Of a stretch of 64,000 nt of DNA, positions 1-8,808 are shown one piece after another. Both the position numbers and the translations under genes were made by a program. Origin of the DNA: Symplocastrum torsivum CPER-KK1. GTDB lineage: Bacteria > Cyanobacteriota > Cyanobacteriia > Cyanobacteriales > Coleofasciculaceae. The notes under the pieces were generated by a model, which did no database searches, was not told where the DNA came from, and saw nothing but the letters and a program-made list of their open reading frames with translations. How positions within the stretch are numbered: the stretch's first letter is position 1; every line of letters begins with the position of its first letter. The stretch is from assembly GCA_019358875.1 (NCBI GenBank), contig JAHHIF010000008.1, positions 124,001 to 188,000 of the forward strand, read 5' to 3'.

Positions 1-2320
1 CGGCTCCACTAGTTTCTGCTGCTGTAGCGGCAGTATGAGCGACGGCAGCAGCTTTGTGGGCATTTTCTGCCACGACTTGAACGGAATACATCATCTGCTC
101 TACAGAGTTCAGGATGTGGGTAACCTCTGAACTCTGCTTGAATGCTGCAAGGGAGAGTTGCTCGACTGCCTGTTGATCTTCTTCAAGTGAGGTGTTGACT
201 TGAGCCGAGGCTTGTTTTACCTGCACCACAATCTCCCGCAGATTCTCAATCAACAGGTTGAAAAAGTCAGCGACTGTACCAAGTTGACTTTCGCTTACAT
301 CAGCCCGAACTGTAAGGTCACCTTGAGCTGTTGCTTCAATATCATCAAGGAGAGCAAGTACTTGGTGCTCAAGTGCTTCTTTTTGCTGGCGTTGCTCAAG
401 TGAATTTAACTCTGCAAGTTGACGTGCTTGTTCGACTTGTTTGGAGACTGATTCCGCTTCCTGACGTGCTAATTCTGCTTCCTGACGCGATCGCTCTAGC
501 TGTTCAAGCAGACTTGCATGGTTGAGGGCAAGCCCAATTTGAGCTGCCAATTGCTTTAATAAAGCAGTTTCCTCATACGTCCAGTTTCGAGGGGCAGAGC
601 ATTGATGAGCGCACAACAAAGCCACGAGTTCGCCGCCTTGCAAAATTGGCGCAACCATATTGGCTTTGACTTCTAAGCTTTCTAGAATTTCACAATGACA
701 CTGTGAGAAGCCTACTTCATAAATGTTATTGCAAACGGAGACACGCTGATTTTTGTACCTGTCAATCGATTCTTTTGTGAGTGGGTCATAAATGACTTGC
801 CCAATCGCTGAACGCCAGCCAAGTACGACTGATTCTGCCGAGACTATCCCAGTGTGTCTATCTTCATAGAAGCGATAGATAACTACACGATCTGTTTGCA
901 AAACCTTTCGGATTTCGTCAACCGCGATGCTGAAGATAGCCTCTGTATTCAAAGATTTATAAATACGGCTGGTAAATTCTGCAAGTACCAAGGAACGCTC
1001 AGCTTGGGCTTTTTGGAATTGGCTCTGTTGTGCAAGAAATTTTTCAGAGGCAACGATACTCTCTGCCATTTCATTAAACGTTTGGGCTAGTTGTCCAAGT
1101 TCATCGTTGCACAGCGCTTCTGCACGGACTTGGCGATCGCCATTCGCAAATTCCTGAGTTGCTTGCTGTAGTTTTTTGATCGGTTGAGCAATTGTCTTAC
1201 TCAGCAACTTCACTAAGAGTATTTCTGCTACTAATGCCAAGGTAGCAATAACTACCTGTAGCAATAAACTTTTTTGGATCAGTGCATTAAGGGCAATTTC
1301 TGGAGTTCCTCTCACCAAAATACCAACAGGCTCACCCTTAAAATCAAGCAAGGCTTTGGCAGCCATCGTATAGGTTTGTTCTCCCGGTTGATGAACTCGT
1401 CTTGTGACTACCTGTCCGGAATCCGCTACAGCTTGCTTTAGCAGTGTAGCGTCGTGCAAGGGGTGATTGACTTGTACTTGTGTAGAGTTATTTTTCTTTT
1501 TTTGGTCTAAAGAGGTGGCTAGGACAAATTCCCCCGTCGGTTTACGCAGATAAATGCCACTGTAGCCGCTACCGAAAGCCTTTAATGATTCCTCGACAAT
1601 TGGCAACTTGTTGTTCACAATATCTCCGGAAACCAAAGCCCCAATAACAGTGCCATTCGCTGGTTCTTTTATGGGCGTAACTGTGTAACGAATGAGTGCA
1701 TCTTGTTTCACAAAACCTTGAGGTAAGGCTGGCGACTCTTTAGCTAAGTCATTCCAACTGACAAGACCACTTGCTTTAATTTGCTCTGGGTTCTTGAAAA
1801 TTTGACTGACTAAATTATTAGGATCGAACGTTTCGCCTGTTCTATTATCATTAGCATTAACAATAATACGTTTATCCTTGCCAACTAGAGTGGCATATTC
1901 AATATTACGAGCCTTAATCTCATTCTGAAGAATCTGTTTGACTTGTTCTTGTATCGCTGGTGTCAGGGATTTGCCTTCAGTATTGTAAGTTGCAGCAGCA
2001 ACAATAGCCGGATTATCAGATTGACCCCGAAAGCCAAAGCCCATTTGGTTGACTTTGATGTTGTAATTAATTTCAGTAACCGCTAGTTCTGCTTTCGCTT
2101 GGTTAACTAACTGAGTGCGTCCTGCTGTTATGACTATCACAGATCCTACACCCACAAGTCCAAAGATAGAAATAAATTGGGAGGTATACGATCTAGTAAT
2201 TTGCTTACTCTGAATCGGTAATTTGTAATACCATTGCAAGGGTGAGAATCGACGGTTCTTGGGACGAGGCATATAAGGTTGACTAATTGACTGTTCCTTT
2301 AGCAATTCGAGTCCGAGCAT
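1..2320 (-). CDS. Methyl-accepting chemotaxis protein with cyanobacteriochrome-like GAF domain (3' end outside window)
   Basis: Reading the minus strand from the ATG at 2320 gives an open frame to the window edge (773 residues, no stop). Visible in order: a first membrane segment (about residues 48-66), a periplasmic sensor region, a second membrane segment (about 346-368), a HAMP domain (about 368-420), a GAF domain (about 440-595), a second HAMP-like stretch (about 650-705) and the start of the Ala/Gln/Ser-rich signalling coiled coil. The GAF domain contains SQCHCEILESLEVKANMV with a Cys-His pair at 541-542, the position where phytochrome-type GAF domains hold the bilin, and a Tyr-rich lead-in like that of cyanobacteriochromes. 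The second, DXCF-type cysteine is absent (DPLT). The domain order resembles PixJ/TaxD1 phototaxis receptors, though PixJ has more GAF domains. An MCP role is clear; light sensing is inference. Confidence 0.88.
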   Translation of the reverse strand, partial: MLGLELLKEQSISQPYMPRPKNRRFSPLQWYYKLPIQSKQITRSYTSQFISIFGLVGVGSVIVITAGRTQLVNQAKAELAVTEINYNIKVNQMGFGFRGQSDNPAIVAAATYNTEGKSLTPAIQEQVKQILQNEIKARNIEYATLVGKDKRIIVNANDNRTGETFDPNNLVSQIFKNPEQIKASGLVSWNDLAKESPALPQGFVKQDALIRYTVTPIKEPANGTVIGALVSGDIVNNKLPIVEESLKAFGSGYSGIYLRKPTGEFVLATSLDQKKKNNSTQVQVNHPLHDATLLKQAVADSGQVVTRRVHQPGEQTYTMAAKALLDFKGEPVGILVRGTPEIALNALIQKSLLLQVVIATLALVAEILLVKLLSKTIAQPIKKLQQATQEFANGDRQVRAEALCNDELGQLAQTFNEMAESIVASEKFLAQQSQFQKAQAERSLVLAEFTSRIYKSLNTEAIFSIAVDEIRKVLQTDRVVIYRFYEDRHTGIVSAESVVLGWRSAIGQVIYDPLTKESIDRYKNQRVSVCNNIYEVGFSQCHCEILESLEVKANMVAPILQGGELVALLCAHQCSAPRNWTYEETALLKQLAAQIGLALNHASLLEQLERSRQEAELARQEAESVSKQVEQARQLAELNSLEQRQQKEALEHQVLALLDDIEATAQGDLTVRADVSESQLGTVADFFNLLIENLREIVVQVKQASAQVNTSLEEDQQAVEQLSLAAFKQSSEVTHILNSVEQMMYSVQVVAENAHKAAAVAHTAATAAETSGA

Positions 2321-3150
2321 TGAGTAAGTTCCTAAGACTAATTAATGAATTGATAATAGCTCCCACTACAATGGAAGCGCTTAATCCTAATTGAATAAGC
2401 GATCGCTCCTCCTAGCTCTTGATTTGAATCGTAGATTTCCCAAGACTCTAACCTCGGAAAATCCCCAGAGCGTCGAATTTATTGCCTTTGAACTTTAATG
2501 GAGTAATGGTCAGAATTACCTACCTCTTTACTGACCCTAAAGTTTTGCCGACTTAAGTAACAATTACCTTGAACAATGGGGAGATGCACTCAAGTTATAC
2601 TGCAAGTATTTGTCGGTTTACTCGATATCAAATTTTAGGTCACTCCTACTATATCTGAGTTATATCGAGTGCGGTGACATTACAGTTCTTTTATAAAGGA
2701 CTAGTAATTAACCGACTGGATACCAGAAATTTCACCTTGATGCCCCAATCCCTATTTAAAAGGGAACTAAAAAAACTCCAAGGAATGAAAAAAATATTTT
2801 TTCCTCAGCATCTTCTACAGTAGCTCAATATTTATAAAGATTAATTAGGTAAAATAGCTGGATAACCTACGCATAAAAGCTTAGAAGCCGCAATTTAATT
2901 TAAGTTTTGCTTTAAAATTATTCTTGGCTTCATTAACCTAAAAATTACGTAAATTCTAATTGAAAGTAGAATAATTCTTACAATCAAAAAAGTAAATATT
3001 CGTTTTAAAAAGATAATAGAGAAGGGTATCAGGATTACAACAAAAGCGATCGCATGCTAATTTCTGGCAGTACTTGGCAAGCTTGTCTTGACGGTTGCGA
3101 GAGAAGCCGGACGATAAAATGAAAGGTCTTGTCCTCTTTTGAATCGTTCT
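2321..3150. other. 830-bp AT-rich intergenic region between divergent genes
   Basis: The region separates the leftward chemotaxis receptor from the rightward PLP enzyme. It contains one HIP1-type site near 3048, but no convincing open frame, RNA gene or strong terminator. Promoters for both flanking genes are expected here; I cannot place them with confidence. Confidence 0.5.
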
Positions 3151-4350
3151 ATGACTGGCATCTATCCGGCAGCAACACAGCTTGAACGCCATCGGCAGCA
3201 ATTTCCGGCATTAGCCAACAAAGCTTATTTTAATTTTGGAGGTCAAGGCACATTGCCACAAGCCTCGCTGGAGGCAATCCAACAAGCCTATACCTATATC
3301 CAGCACAATGGACCCTTTTCAGTAGGGGTCAATGCTTGGATTATGGAGGAAGGGAACAAAACGCGACAAGCGATCGCATCAGAATTTGGCGCACCTGTAG
3401 AAACGATTACGCTTACTGAAGATGTCACAGTCGGCTGCAATATTCCCATGTGGGGAATTGATTGGCAAGCAGGTGACCATATACTTCTCACCGATTGTGA
3501 ACATCCCGGCGTTGTTGCCACGGCTCAAGAAATTGCACGTCGGTTTAAGGTAGAAGTCTCTACCTGCCCAATCATGGAAACCCTGAATGAGGGAAACCCG
3601 ACAGAGGTTATTGCTCAACACCTACAACCTCGCACAAGGTTAGTGATACTGAGTCATTTGCTTTGGAATACAGGTCAAGTCTTACCAGTTACCGAGATTG
3701 TTGAAGTTTGTCGCAACTATTCTGCGAGTACCCAATTAATCAGAGTTCTAGTTGATGCCGCACAGTCAGCGGGTTCCCTACCCTTGAATTTGACAGAACT
3801 AGGAGCAGACTTTTATGCCTTTACAGGTCACAAGTGGTTGTGCGGGCCAGAGGGCATTGGTGGTTTATATGTACGACCGGATGCCTTGGAAAGCATTAGC
3901 CCCACGTTTAGTGGTTGGCGGGGAATTGTTATAGATGAAGTAGGTAAACCCGTAGGCTGGAAGCCGGATGCACGGCGGTTTGAAGTCGCAACCTCAGCTT
4001 ACCCACTGTATGCAGGACTACGAGAAGCGATCGCAACTCATCAGCAATGGGGAACACCTCAAGAACGTTACGAGCAAATTTGCAAAAGAAGTGAGTACCT
4101 CTGGCAGCGCTTATCTGAGTTAGATAACGTTCGCACTCTTGCTACATCACCCCCAAAAGCGGGTTTGGTTTCCTTTGTCTTAACCAATGGACACTCCCAC
4201 AAACAACTGGTAAATTCTCTCGAACAGCAGGGTTTCATGCTCCGAACTATCCTTGACCCGGATTGTGTTCGCGCTTGTGTCCACTACTTTACCCAACCCG
4301 CAGAGATTGACCAGTTAATTGAGGCGATTAGGTTAGAGGCTAGGGACTAA
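3151..4350 (+). CDS. Class V PLP-dependent aminotransferase-fold enzyme, cysteine desulfurase / cysteine lyase-like
   Basis: A 399-residue protein of the class V aminotransferase family, which includes NifS/SufS cysteine desulfurases and the cyanobacterial L-cysteine/cystine lyase C-DES. Near the N-terminus is YFNFGGQGTLP, typical of the C-DES-like branch. VDAAQSAGSLPL supplies the Asp that contacts the pyridine nitrogen, and TGHKWLCGPEGIGGLYV holds the Schiff-base lysine (K228 from this start). I chose the ATG at 3151; a TTG lies four codons upstream. Expected activity is release of sulfur from cysteine or cystine, or a related PLP reaction. Substrate cannot be read from the sequence. It stands alone, next to an insertion element. 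Confidence 0.8.
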   Translation: MTGIYPAATQLERHRQQFPALANKAYFNFGGQGTLPQASLEAIQQAYTYIQHNGPFSVGVNAWIMEEGNKTRQAIASEFGAPVETITLTEDVTVGCNIPMWGIDWQAGDHILLTDCEHPGVVATAQEIARRFKVEVSTCPIMETLNEGNPTEVIAQHLQPRTRLVILSHLLWNTGQVLPVTEIVEVCRNYSASTQLIRVLVDAAQSAGSLPLNLTELGADFYAFTGHKWLCGPEGIGGLYVRPDALESISPTFSGWRGIVIDEVGKPVGWKPDARRFEVATSAYPLYAGLREAIATHQQWGTPQERYEQICKRSEYLWQRLSELDNVRTLATSPPKAGLVSFVLTNGHSHKQLVNSLEQQGFMLRTILDPDCVRACVHYFTQPAEIDQLIEAIRLEARD

Positions 4351-4379
4351 GGCGTGTTGTCTTGCCTTCCCCGTTAAAT

Positions 4380-4443
4380 TCAGATCCCCCTAAATCCCCC
4401 TTAAAAAGGGGGGACTTTGACTGAATTCTCCCCCCTTTTTAAG
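4380..4443. repeat. Dispersed C/G-rich palindromic repeat, left part, interrupted by the IS
   Basis: The stretch contains CCCCCTTAAAAAGGGGG followed by a second arm CCCCCCTTTTTAAG that stops exactly at the IS end. The right flank of the IS (6060-6077) continues with a G-run, CA and a second G-run. Joined together, the flanks form one continuous palindrome of the kind scattered through cyanobacterial genomes. Confidence 0.65.
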
Positions 4444-5868
4444 CTATGCATTAGTCGCATCTTTCTTAACAAAGGAAGACTTGACACAAGTAGAAGAAGT
4501 AGTGGAGACTAGCATCCAAGTTTGTGCAATGTCGTGCAGTCGTCGCAGACCTTGCCAAATCGTCTTTACCCCAGGTTCACCATCATGTTTGCGTCCTAAA
4601 AACCCACCAAGTTGGGAAATCCAACGCACACAGGTGTGTAAGCTGGGGGGGAATGGGGGTGGCTGTGGAGTTTTATGAATAGTGCAGTAGAGCGCTTGCC
4701 ACTCATGGGTGGCTAGTACGGTGTCAGCAGGGAGGTCTGGGTGATAACGCGCCAGATAGGTAATCCATAACAACCGCCAAGCGACAATCGTGTAAGTAGC
4801 CAAAGCCCTGTTTAGGCGTTCGCCAGTCTCCAGTTGCAGTTGTTCGAGGCGACAACCGCTCTTGAGGACATAGTGATAGCGCTCAATCAGCCAACGATAA
4901 CTGTACCAACGCAAGACTTGAACCACATCCTCGAAACAGGTAACAGGCAGAGTGGTCAACAACAACCAACTGACTGGTTTCACTCCAGGGGGCGGGTTTT
5001 CTTCGACAGCCAGAATCACCTGTAAGCTCACAGGTTCCAGATGCTCAGGCGGTGGATGTTGTTGCGGCGGTTGCAACTCCAGGGTGGTCGTTCGGAGGGT
5101 GAGGGTGGCACAGCGAGCTTCACGTTCTGGATGACGTCTGAGTTCTAAACTTAACTAACCACAAGCAGGCGTTTGCTCAATCACTTGATGCAAGCGCTCG
5201 ATTTGTTCCGCTTGAGCATCACGCTTGACACGACGGTTGTGAGTGGCACGAATGAGCAATTGTGAGCTGGGGTGACGCGGTAGCACCAATAAGTCATAGA
5301 TGTCAGCTTCCCGGTCAGCTACCGTTACCACAACGGTTTCGTGTGGAATCAAATTCTGGGTGGCATCTAAAGCGGTTAACCAACGCTGGCTCTCTTTTTC
5401 CTGGGTGGGTTTTTTGTGTCGCTGATATTTTTTACCGAGTTCGGCGGGGTCTCTCGCCCAGACTTGTTGATGTAATACGCCTAAAGGAACTCCGTTGGCA
5501 CTACTACAGAACACGGAGTGGAGTTTTAACCCTCGTGAACTAGTATTGTCCAAGTAACCCATGCCTCTCTTACTGGGATGATGGGTGAAGTTCAGTTCTG
5601 TAGTGTCCTGAATCGCAATCACGGTGGAGTGCTGTTTGACTCGTTCTACTGTGCTGCGTTGGTGGGCTTGGCGGATGGCTTCAGCTTTGATGCGTGGAGA
5701 ACTCCAAAAGTCATAAGCGGCTTGGGTTGCGGCTAAGTCTCCCGAGGCTTGCGGCACACTGGCATTCGGTTGGGCTGCCAAGTCTTCCACAAGCCGAACT
5801 AGTCGTTTGTTCCGGCGTGCATCGCCCAAGTCAGCAAATTGTAGTTCGCTATCTGCCCATCCTTTCAT
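4444..5868 (-). pseudogene. IS4-family transposase interrupted by one in-frame amber codon
   Basis: The N-terminal half (5868-5155, 237 codons) starts with WADSELQFADLGDARRNKR, a Tn5-type DNA-binding region. It contains the first catalytic Asp in DTTELNF and the second in VADREADIYDLL. A TAG at 5157-5155 then stops the frame. The same frame stays open to 4444 and contains the catalytic Glu in YSYRWLIERYHYVLK, which fits the Y-x2-R-x3-E-x6-K signature exactly. The halves are in one frame with no indel, so a single substitution at the TAG would restore about 474 residues. As written, the product lacks the third acidic residue and should be inactive unless the stop is read through. A sequencing error is also possible. 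Confidence 0.88.
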
Positions 5869-6059
5869 TGTTGCTCCTGTTTCCTCCGATCTTTTTGCCT
5901 AGAATACTCATGTCTTGCTCTGTAACTCGTTTGCCGAGTGATGATTTAAGCTTTTGGATGACCAAGCAGCAGCTAAAGTTAAGCAATTTGAAGCTTGGTC
6001 TCACAACCCAGACAGCGTAACCGTTGTGGATTGTTAAGAAAGATGCGACTAATGCATAG
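4444..6059. mobile_element. IS4-like insertion sequence, 1616 bp
   Basis: The ends are 29-bp perfect terminal inverted repeats: 4444-4472 begins CTATGCATTAGTCGCATCTT, and 6031-6059 is its exact reverse complement. The element holds one transposase reading frame on the minus strand, with about 190 bp of leader inside the right end. The transposase stop codon lies inside the left inverted repeat. No target-site duplication is visible: the left flank ends TTTTTAAG and the right flank begins with a G-run. The two flanks join into an uninterrupted dispersed palindrome. The transposase carries the IS4-family DDE and YREK signature. The element looks recent because its ends are intact, yet the transposase has a nonsense codon. 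Confidence 0.93.
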
Positions 6060-6132
6060 GGGGGGCAGGGGGGGATCGAAGGGTTTGAAAACACGCCTTA
6101 GGATAGACGAACAACTCTAAATTTTGAACCCA

Positions 6133-6948
6133 ATGATGCACAGCTTTATTCCACCCGATCGCTTTTTTCCTTATCTGACTTGGACTGATATTCAAGCAAT
6201 GCCGGATAAGGAAAATGTGGTGATTATTCAGCCTGTTGGGGCAATTGAGCAACATGGGCCACATTTACCGATTATTGTAGATAGTGCGATCGCAGTTTCT
6301 GTCCTTGGCAAGGCTTTAGCGAAGCTCGATTCATCTGTACCAGCTTATGCGTTGCCTCTTTTGTACTATGGGAAATCAAATGAGCATTGGCATTTTCCCG
6401 GCACGATTACCTTAAGCGCACAAACGCTTTTGACTGTACTCGTAGAAATGGCTGAAAGCATCTATCGCTCTGGGTTTCGGAAGTTGGTGCTGATGAACGC
6501 TCACGGCGGACAGCCTCAAGTGATGGAAATTGCTGCACGGGATATTCATCAGAAGTATGAGGATTTCCTGGTTTTCCCTTTATTTACTTGGCGAGTGCCG
6601 CACATTGCTAAGGAGTTACTGTCGCCGAAGGAGTTGGAATTTGGTATCCATGCTGGCGATGCAGAAACTAGCTTATTGCTCTCGATTTTGCCGGAACAGG
6701 TGAAGATGGAAAGAGCAGTAGCTGAGTATCCGCACGGCTTACCGGAAGACAGTTTGCTGAGTATGGAAGGTAAATTGCCCTTTGCTTGGGTGACGCGAGA
6801 CTTAACCCAGAGTGGGGTGTTGGGTGATGCGACAGTGGCGACGAAGGAAAAAGGCGATCGCCTTTTAGAATCTGTCTCTGATGGTTGGGTACAGGCGATT
6901 CAAGATATTTACAAATTCCGTCAGCCTCAAGCCTATAAATCTCAGTGA
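6133..6948 (+). CDS. Creatininase family protein
   Basis: A 271-residue member of the creatininase (creatinine amidohydrolase) superfamily, a group of metal-dependent amidohydrolases. Family motifs are visible: VGAIEQHGPHLP near the N-terminus (Glu and His metal ligands), NAHGGQPQV in the middle and GIHAGDAETSLLL towards the C-terminus. The start is one of two adjacent ATGs (6133, 6136); a TTG lies three codons upstream. Bacterial members act on varied cyclic amides, including riboflavin-pathway and mycofactocin substrates, so the substrate here is unknown. It lies just right of the IS element, and the pentapeptide gene follows 68 bp downstream on the same strand. Confidence 0.85.
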   Translation: MMHSFIPPDRFFPYLTWTDIQAMPDKENVVIIQPVGAIEQHGPHLPIIVDSAIAVSVLGKALAKLDSSVPAYALPLLYYGKSNEHWHFPGTITLSAQTLLTVLVEMAESIYRSGFRKLVLMNAHGGQPQVMEIAARDIHQKYEDFLVFPLFTWRVPHIAKELLSPKELEFGIHAGDAETSLLLSILPEQVKMERAVAEYPHGLPEDSLLSMEGKLPFAWVTRDLTQSGVLGDATVATKEKGDRLLESVSDGWVQAIQDIYKFRQPQAYKSQ

Positions 6949-7016
6949 TTTAGCGGATTTGGGAGAGAGTGCTATTCGCACAAAATGGGAATAACCTTCC
7001 CTGGATATCAAAGAAT

Positions 7017-8702
7017 ATGCCTGACACAGAACTAGATATAACGTCTCTGCTTGCGAGGATTTCACAACTCGAAGAGCGGCAAAATATCGTGTCGAAATAT
7101 ATGGTAGGGCTGAAACGCCAGTTTGACGGAATGACTGAAGCGTTGCAGCAGATAGAACCGTTGAGGGAACAGGTTTCGGAGTTACAACAGCGTTTCGATC
7201 AACTGCCGACTTTTAGCAACTGCTTGGACGATGTCCAGACTCCTAACGGTGTAGCTGAATCTGTAAGTGTTGACGATGCCGAGACGGTGAAGCAGTTTTT
7301 TGAACGGGTTGAACAGCAACAGCGTCAAGAATTGGTAGCTTCAACAGAATCAGTGGTACATCCTGCTGAAGTTGAAGTGAATGCTGAAACGACTGAAGCT
7401 GACAAAGATGAGGAGATTGATGCAGTTGTAGAAGAGCAAAATCCTACAGCTTTCAATGATGAGGAATTTAAGACAGAGAGAATAATGTGGCTGCTCAACA
7501 GAATTTATGTAGCTGAGGAAGAGAGTCACGAAACGCCTATCAGTGCTGAAGAATTTCTGGAGAGGTGTAAACAAGGAGAACGGGACTTTACTGAGATTTA
7601 TCTCGCTGGAGTAAATCTAAGTGGAAAGTCCTTAAATAATGGTCTTAATCTAAGTGGTGCCAATTTGAGAGGAGCTAAACTCTGCGAGGTAAATTTATCT
7701 AGCGCGAATCTTAGCGAAGCTAATTTAAGCAAGGCAAAGCTTCATAAGGCAAAGCTGGAGTCAGCAAATCTAGGAAAAGCAAAACTTATACAAACAGACC
7801 TTAGTAGTGCTAACTTGGGTTACGCAGACCTGAGTGGAGCTAATTTAAGTAAAGCCAACATAAGTAAAGCAATCCTTTCTAGAGTCAACCTGACTGAGGC
7901 TAACCTTAGTAGAGCTAACCTTAGCGGGGCTAACCTATCGCAGCAGGCAAATTTGAAAAGAGCAGACTTTAGTAATGCTAATTTGAGCAATGCAAACCTA
8001 TTAGGAGCAAATCTAGAAGAGGCAAATCTTCAAGGAATCAATCTCCAGCAAGCGCTTTGCAATGCAGCAACTATCTTCCCCGCAGGTTTTGACCCTGTTG
8101 AAGCTGGTGCTTACTTGATTGCTCCTAATGTGTCACTGATAAAGGCAAACCTAGCTAGTGTTGACCTAAGTAATGCCAAAGTAAATCTTAGTGGGGCAAA
8201 CTTGCAAAGGGCAAACCTAACCAAAGCAAATCTTACTAATGCAAGACTTATTCAGGCAAATCTAAGCGGAGCCAACTTGAGTGAGGCAATACTATCAGGA
8301 GAGCTAACGCCAGCAAACCTAAGTAGCGCTAACCTAACGAAAACAACACTAAGTGGGAATTTTACTGCGGTAGACCTGAGTAGTACAAACCTACAAAACA
8401 CTCAACTGCTTCAGGGAAATTTTAGCGGCGCTAATCTGAGTGGGGTCAATCTGGTTGGAGTGAATCTTCAGTACATGAACCTGAGTGGGGCAATCTTAAG
8501 TGGAGCTAATCTCTGTGGGGCTATCCTTGCTGGAGTTAACCTAAGTGGAGCAAATCTTGCTTCAGTAGATCTTCGTGGGGCAAACTTAGAGAGAGCAAAC
8601 TTAGAAAAAGCAAATCTCAAGGGAGCAAATATAAGTGGAGCTATCTTGACTAATGCAAAGCTTAGTGGCGCAATTATGCCTGATGGCACAACTCACGAGT
8701 AG
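7017..8702 (+). CDS. Large pentapeptide-repeat protein with coiled-coil N-terminus
   Basis: About 561 residues. The first 170 or so are charged and heptad-like (SQLEERQNIV, REQVSELQQRFDQ) and then strongly acidic, suggesting a coiled coil and a flexible linker. From about residue 190 the protein is nearly all A(N/D)LSX-type pentapeptides, which fold as a right-handed quadrilateral beta-helix. One interruption (LCNAATIFPAGFDPVEAGAY) splits the helix in two, a feature seen in other cyanobacterial members. There is no signal peptide. I chose the ATG at 7017 over the GTG at 6969 because the upstream codons lack the heptad character. The function of most such proteins is unknown. Confidence 0.85.
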   Translation: MPDTELDITSLLARISQLEERQNIVSKYMVGLKRQFDGMTEALQQIEPLREQVSELQQRFDQLPTFSNCLDDVQTPNGVAESVSVDDAETVKQFFERVEQQQRQELVASTESVVHPAEVEVNAETTEADKDEEIDAVVEEQNPTAFNDEEFKTERIMWLLNRIYVAEEESHETPISAEEFLERCKQGERDFTEIYLAGVNLSGKSLNNGLNLSGANLRGAKLCEVNLSSANLSEANLSKAKLHKAKLESANLGKAKLIQTDLSSANLGYADLSGANLSKANISKAILSRVNLTEANLSRANLSGANLSQQANLKRADFSNANLSNANLLGANLEEANLQGINLQQALCNAATIFPAGFDPVEAGAYLIAPNVSLIKANLASVDLSNAKVNLSGANLQRANLTKANLTNARLIQANLSGANLSEAILSGELTPANLSSANLTKTTLSGNFTAVDLSSTNLQNTQLLQGNFSGANLSGVNLVGVNLQYMNLSGAILSGANLCGAILAGVNLSGANLASVDLRGANLERANLEKANLKGANISGAILTNAKLSGAIMPDGTTHE

Positions 8703-8808
8703 ACTTTGCTGATGTTCTGAATTAGCTGAGTATGCAGAAGAGTGATGCTTTCGATAAGCTTCACCAACCTACTTTCGAGCTAAAGTGAAAGCGATACTTG
8801 GCACTTCG

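Noticed and set aside
2956-3201. Leftward open frame of 81 codons
   Set aside because: It overlaps the start of the PLP enzyme and its Cys/Phe-rich composition shows no protein-like pattern; the PLP gene is clearly real.
8468-8689. Leftward frame of 73 codons inside the large pentapeptide gene
   Set aside because: Antisense of the repeat array, with the same APLR pattern throughout.
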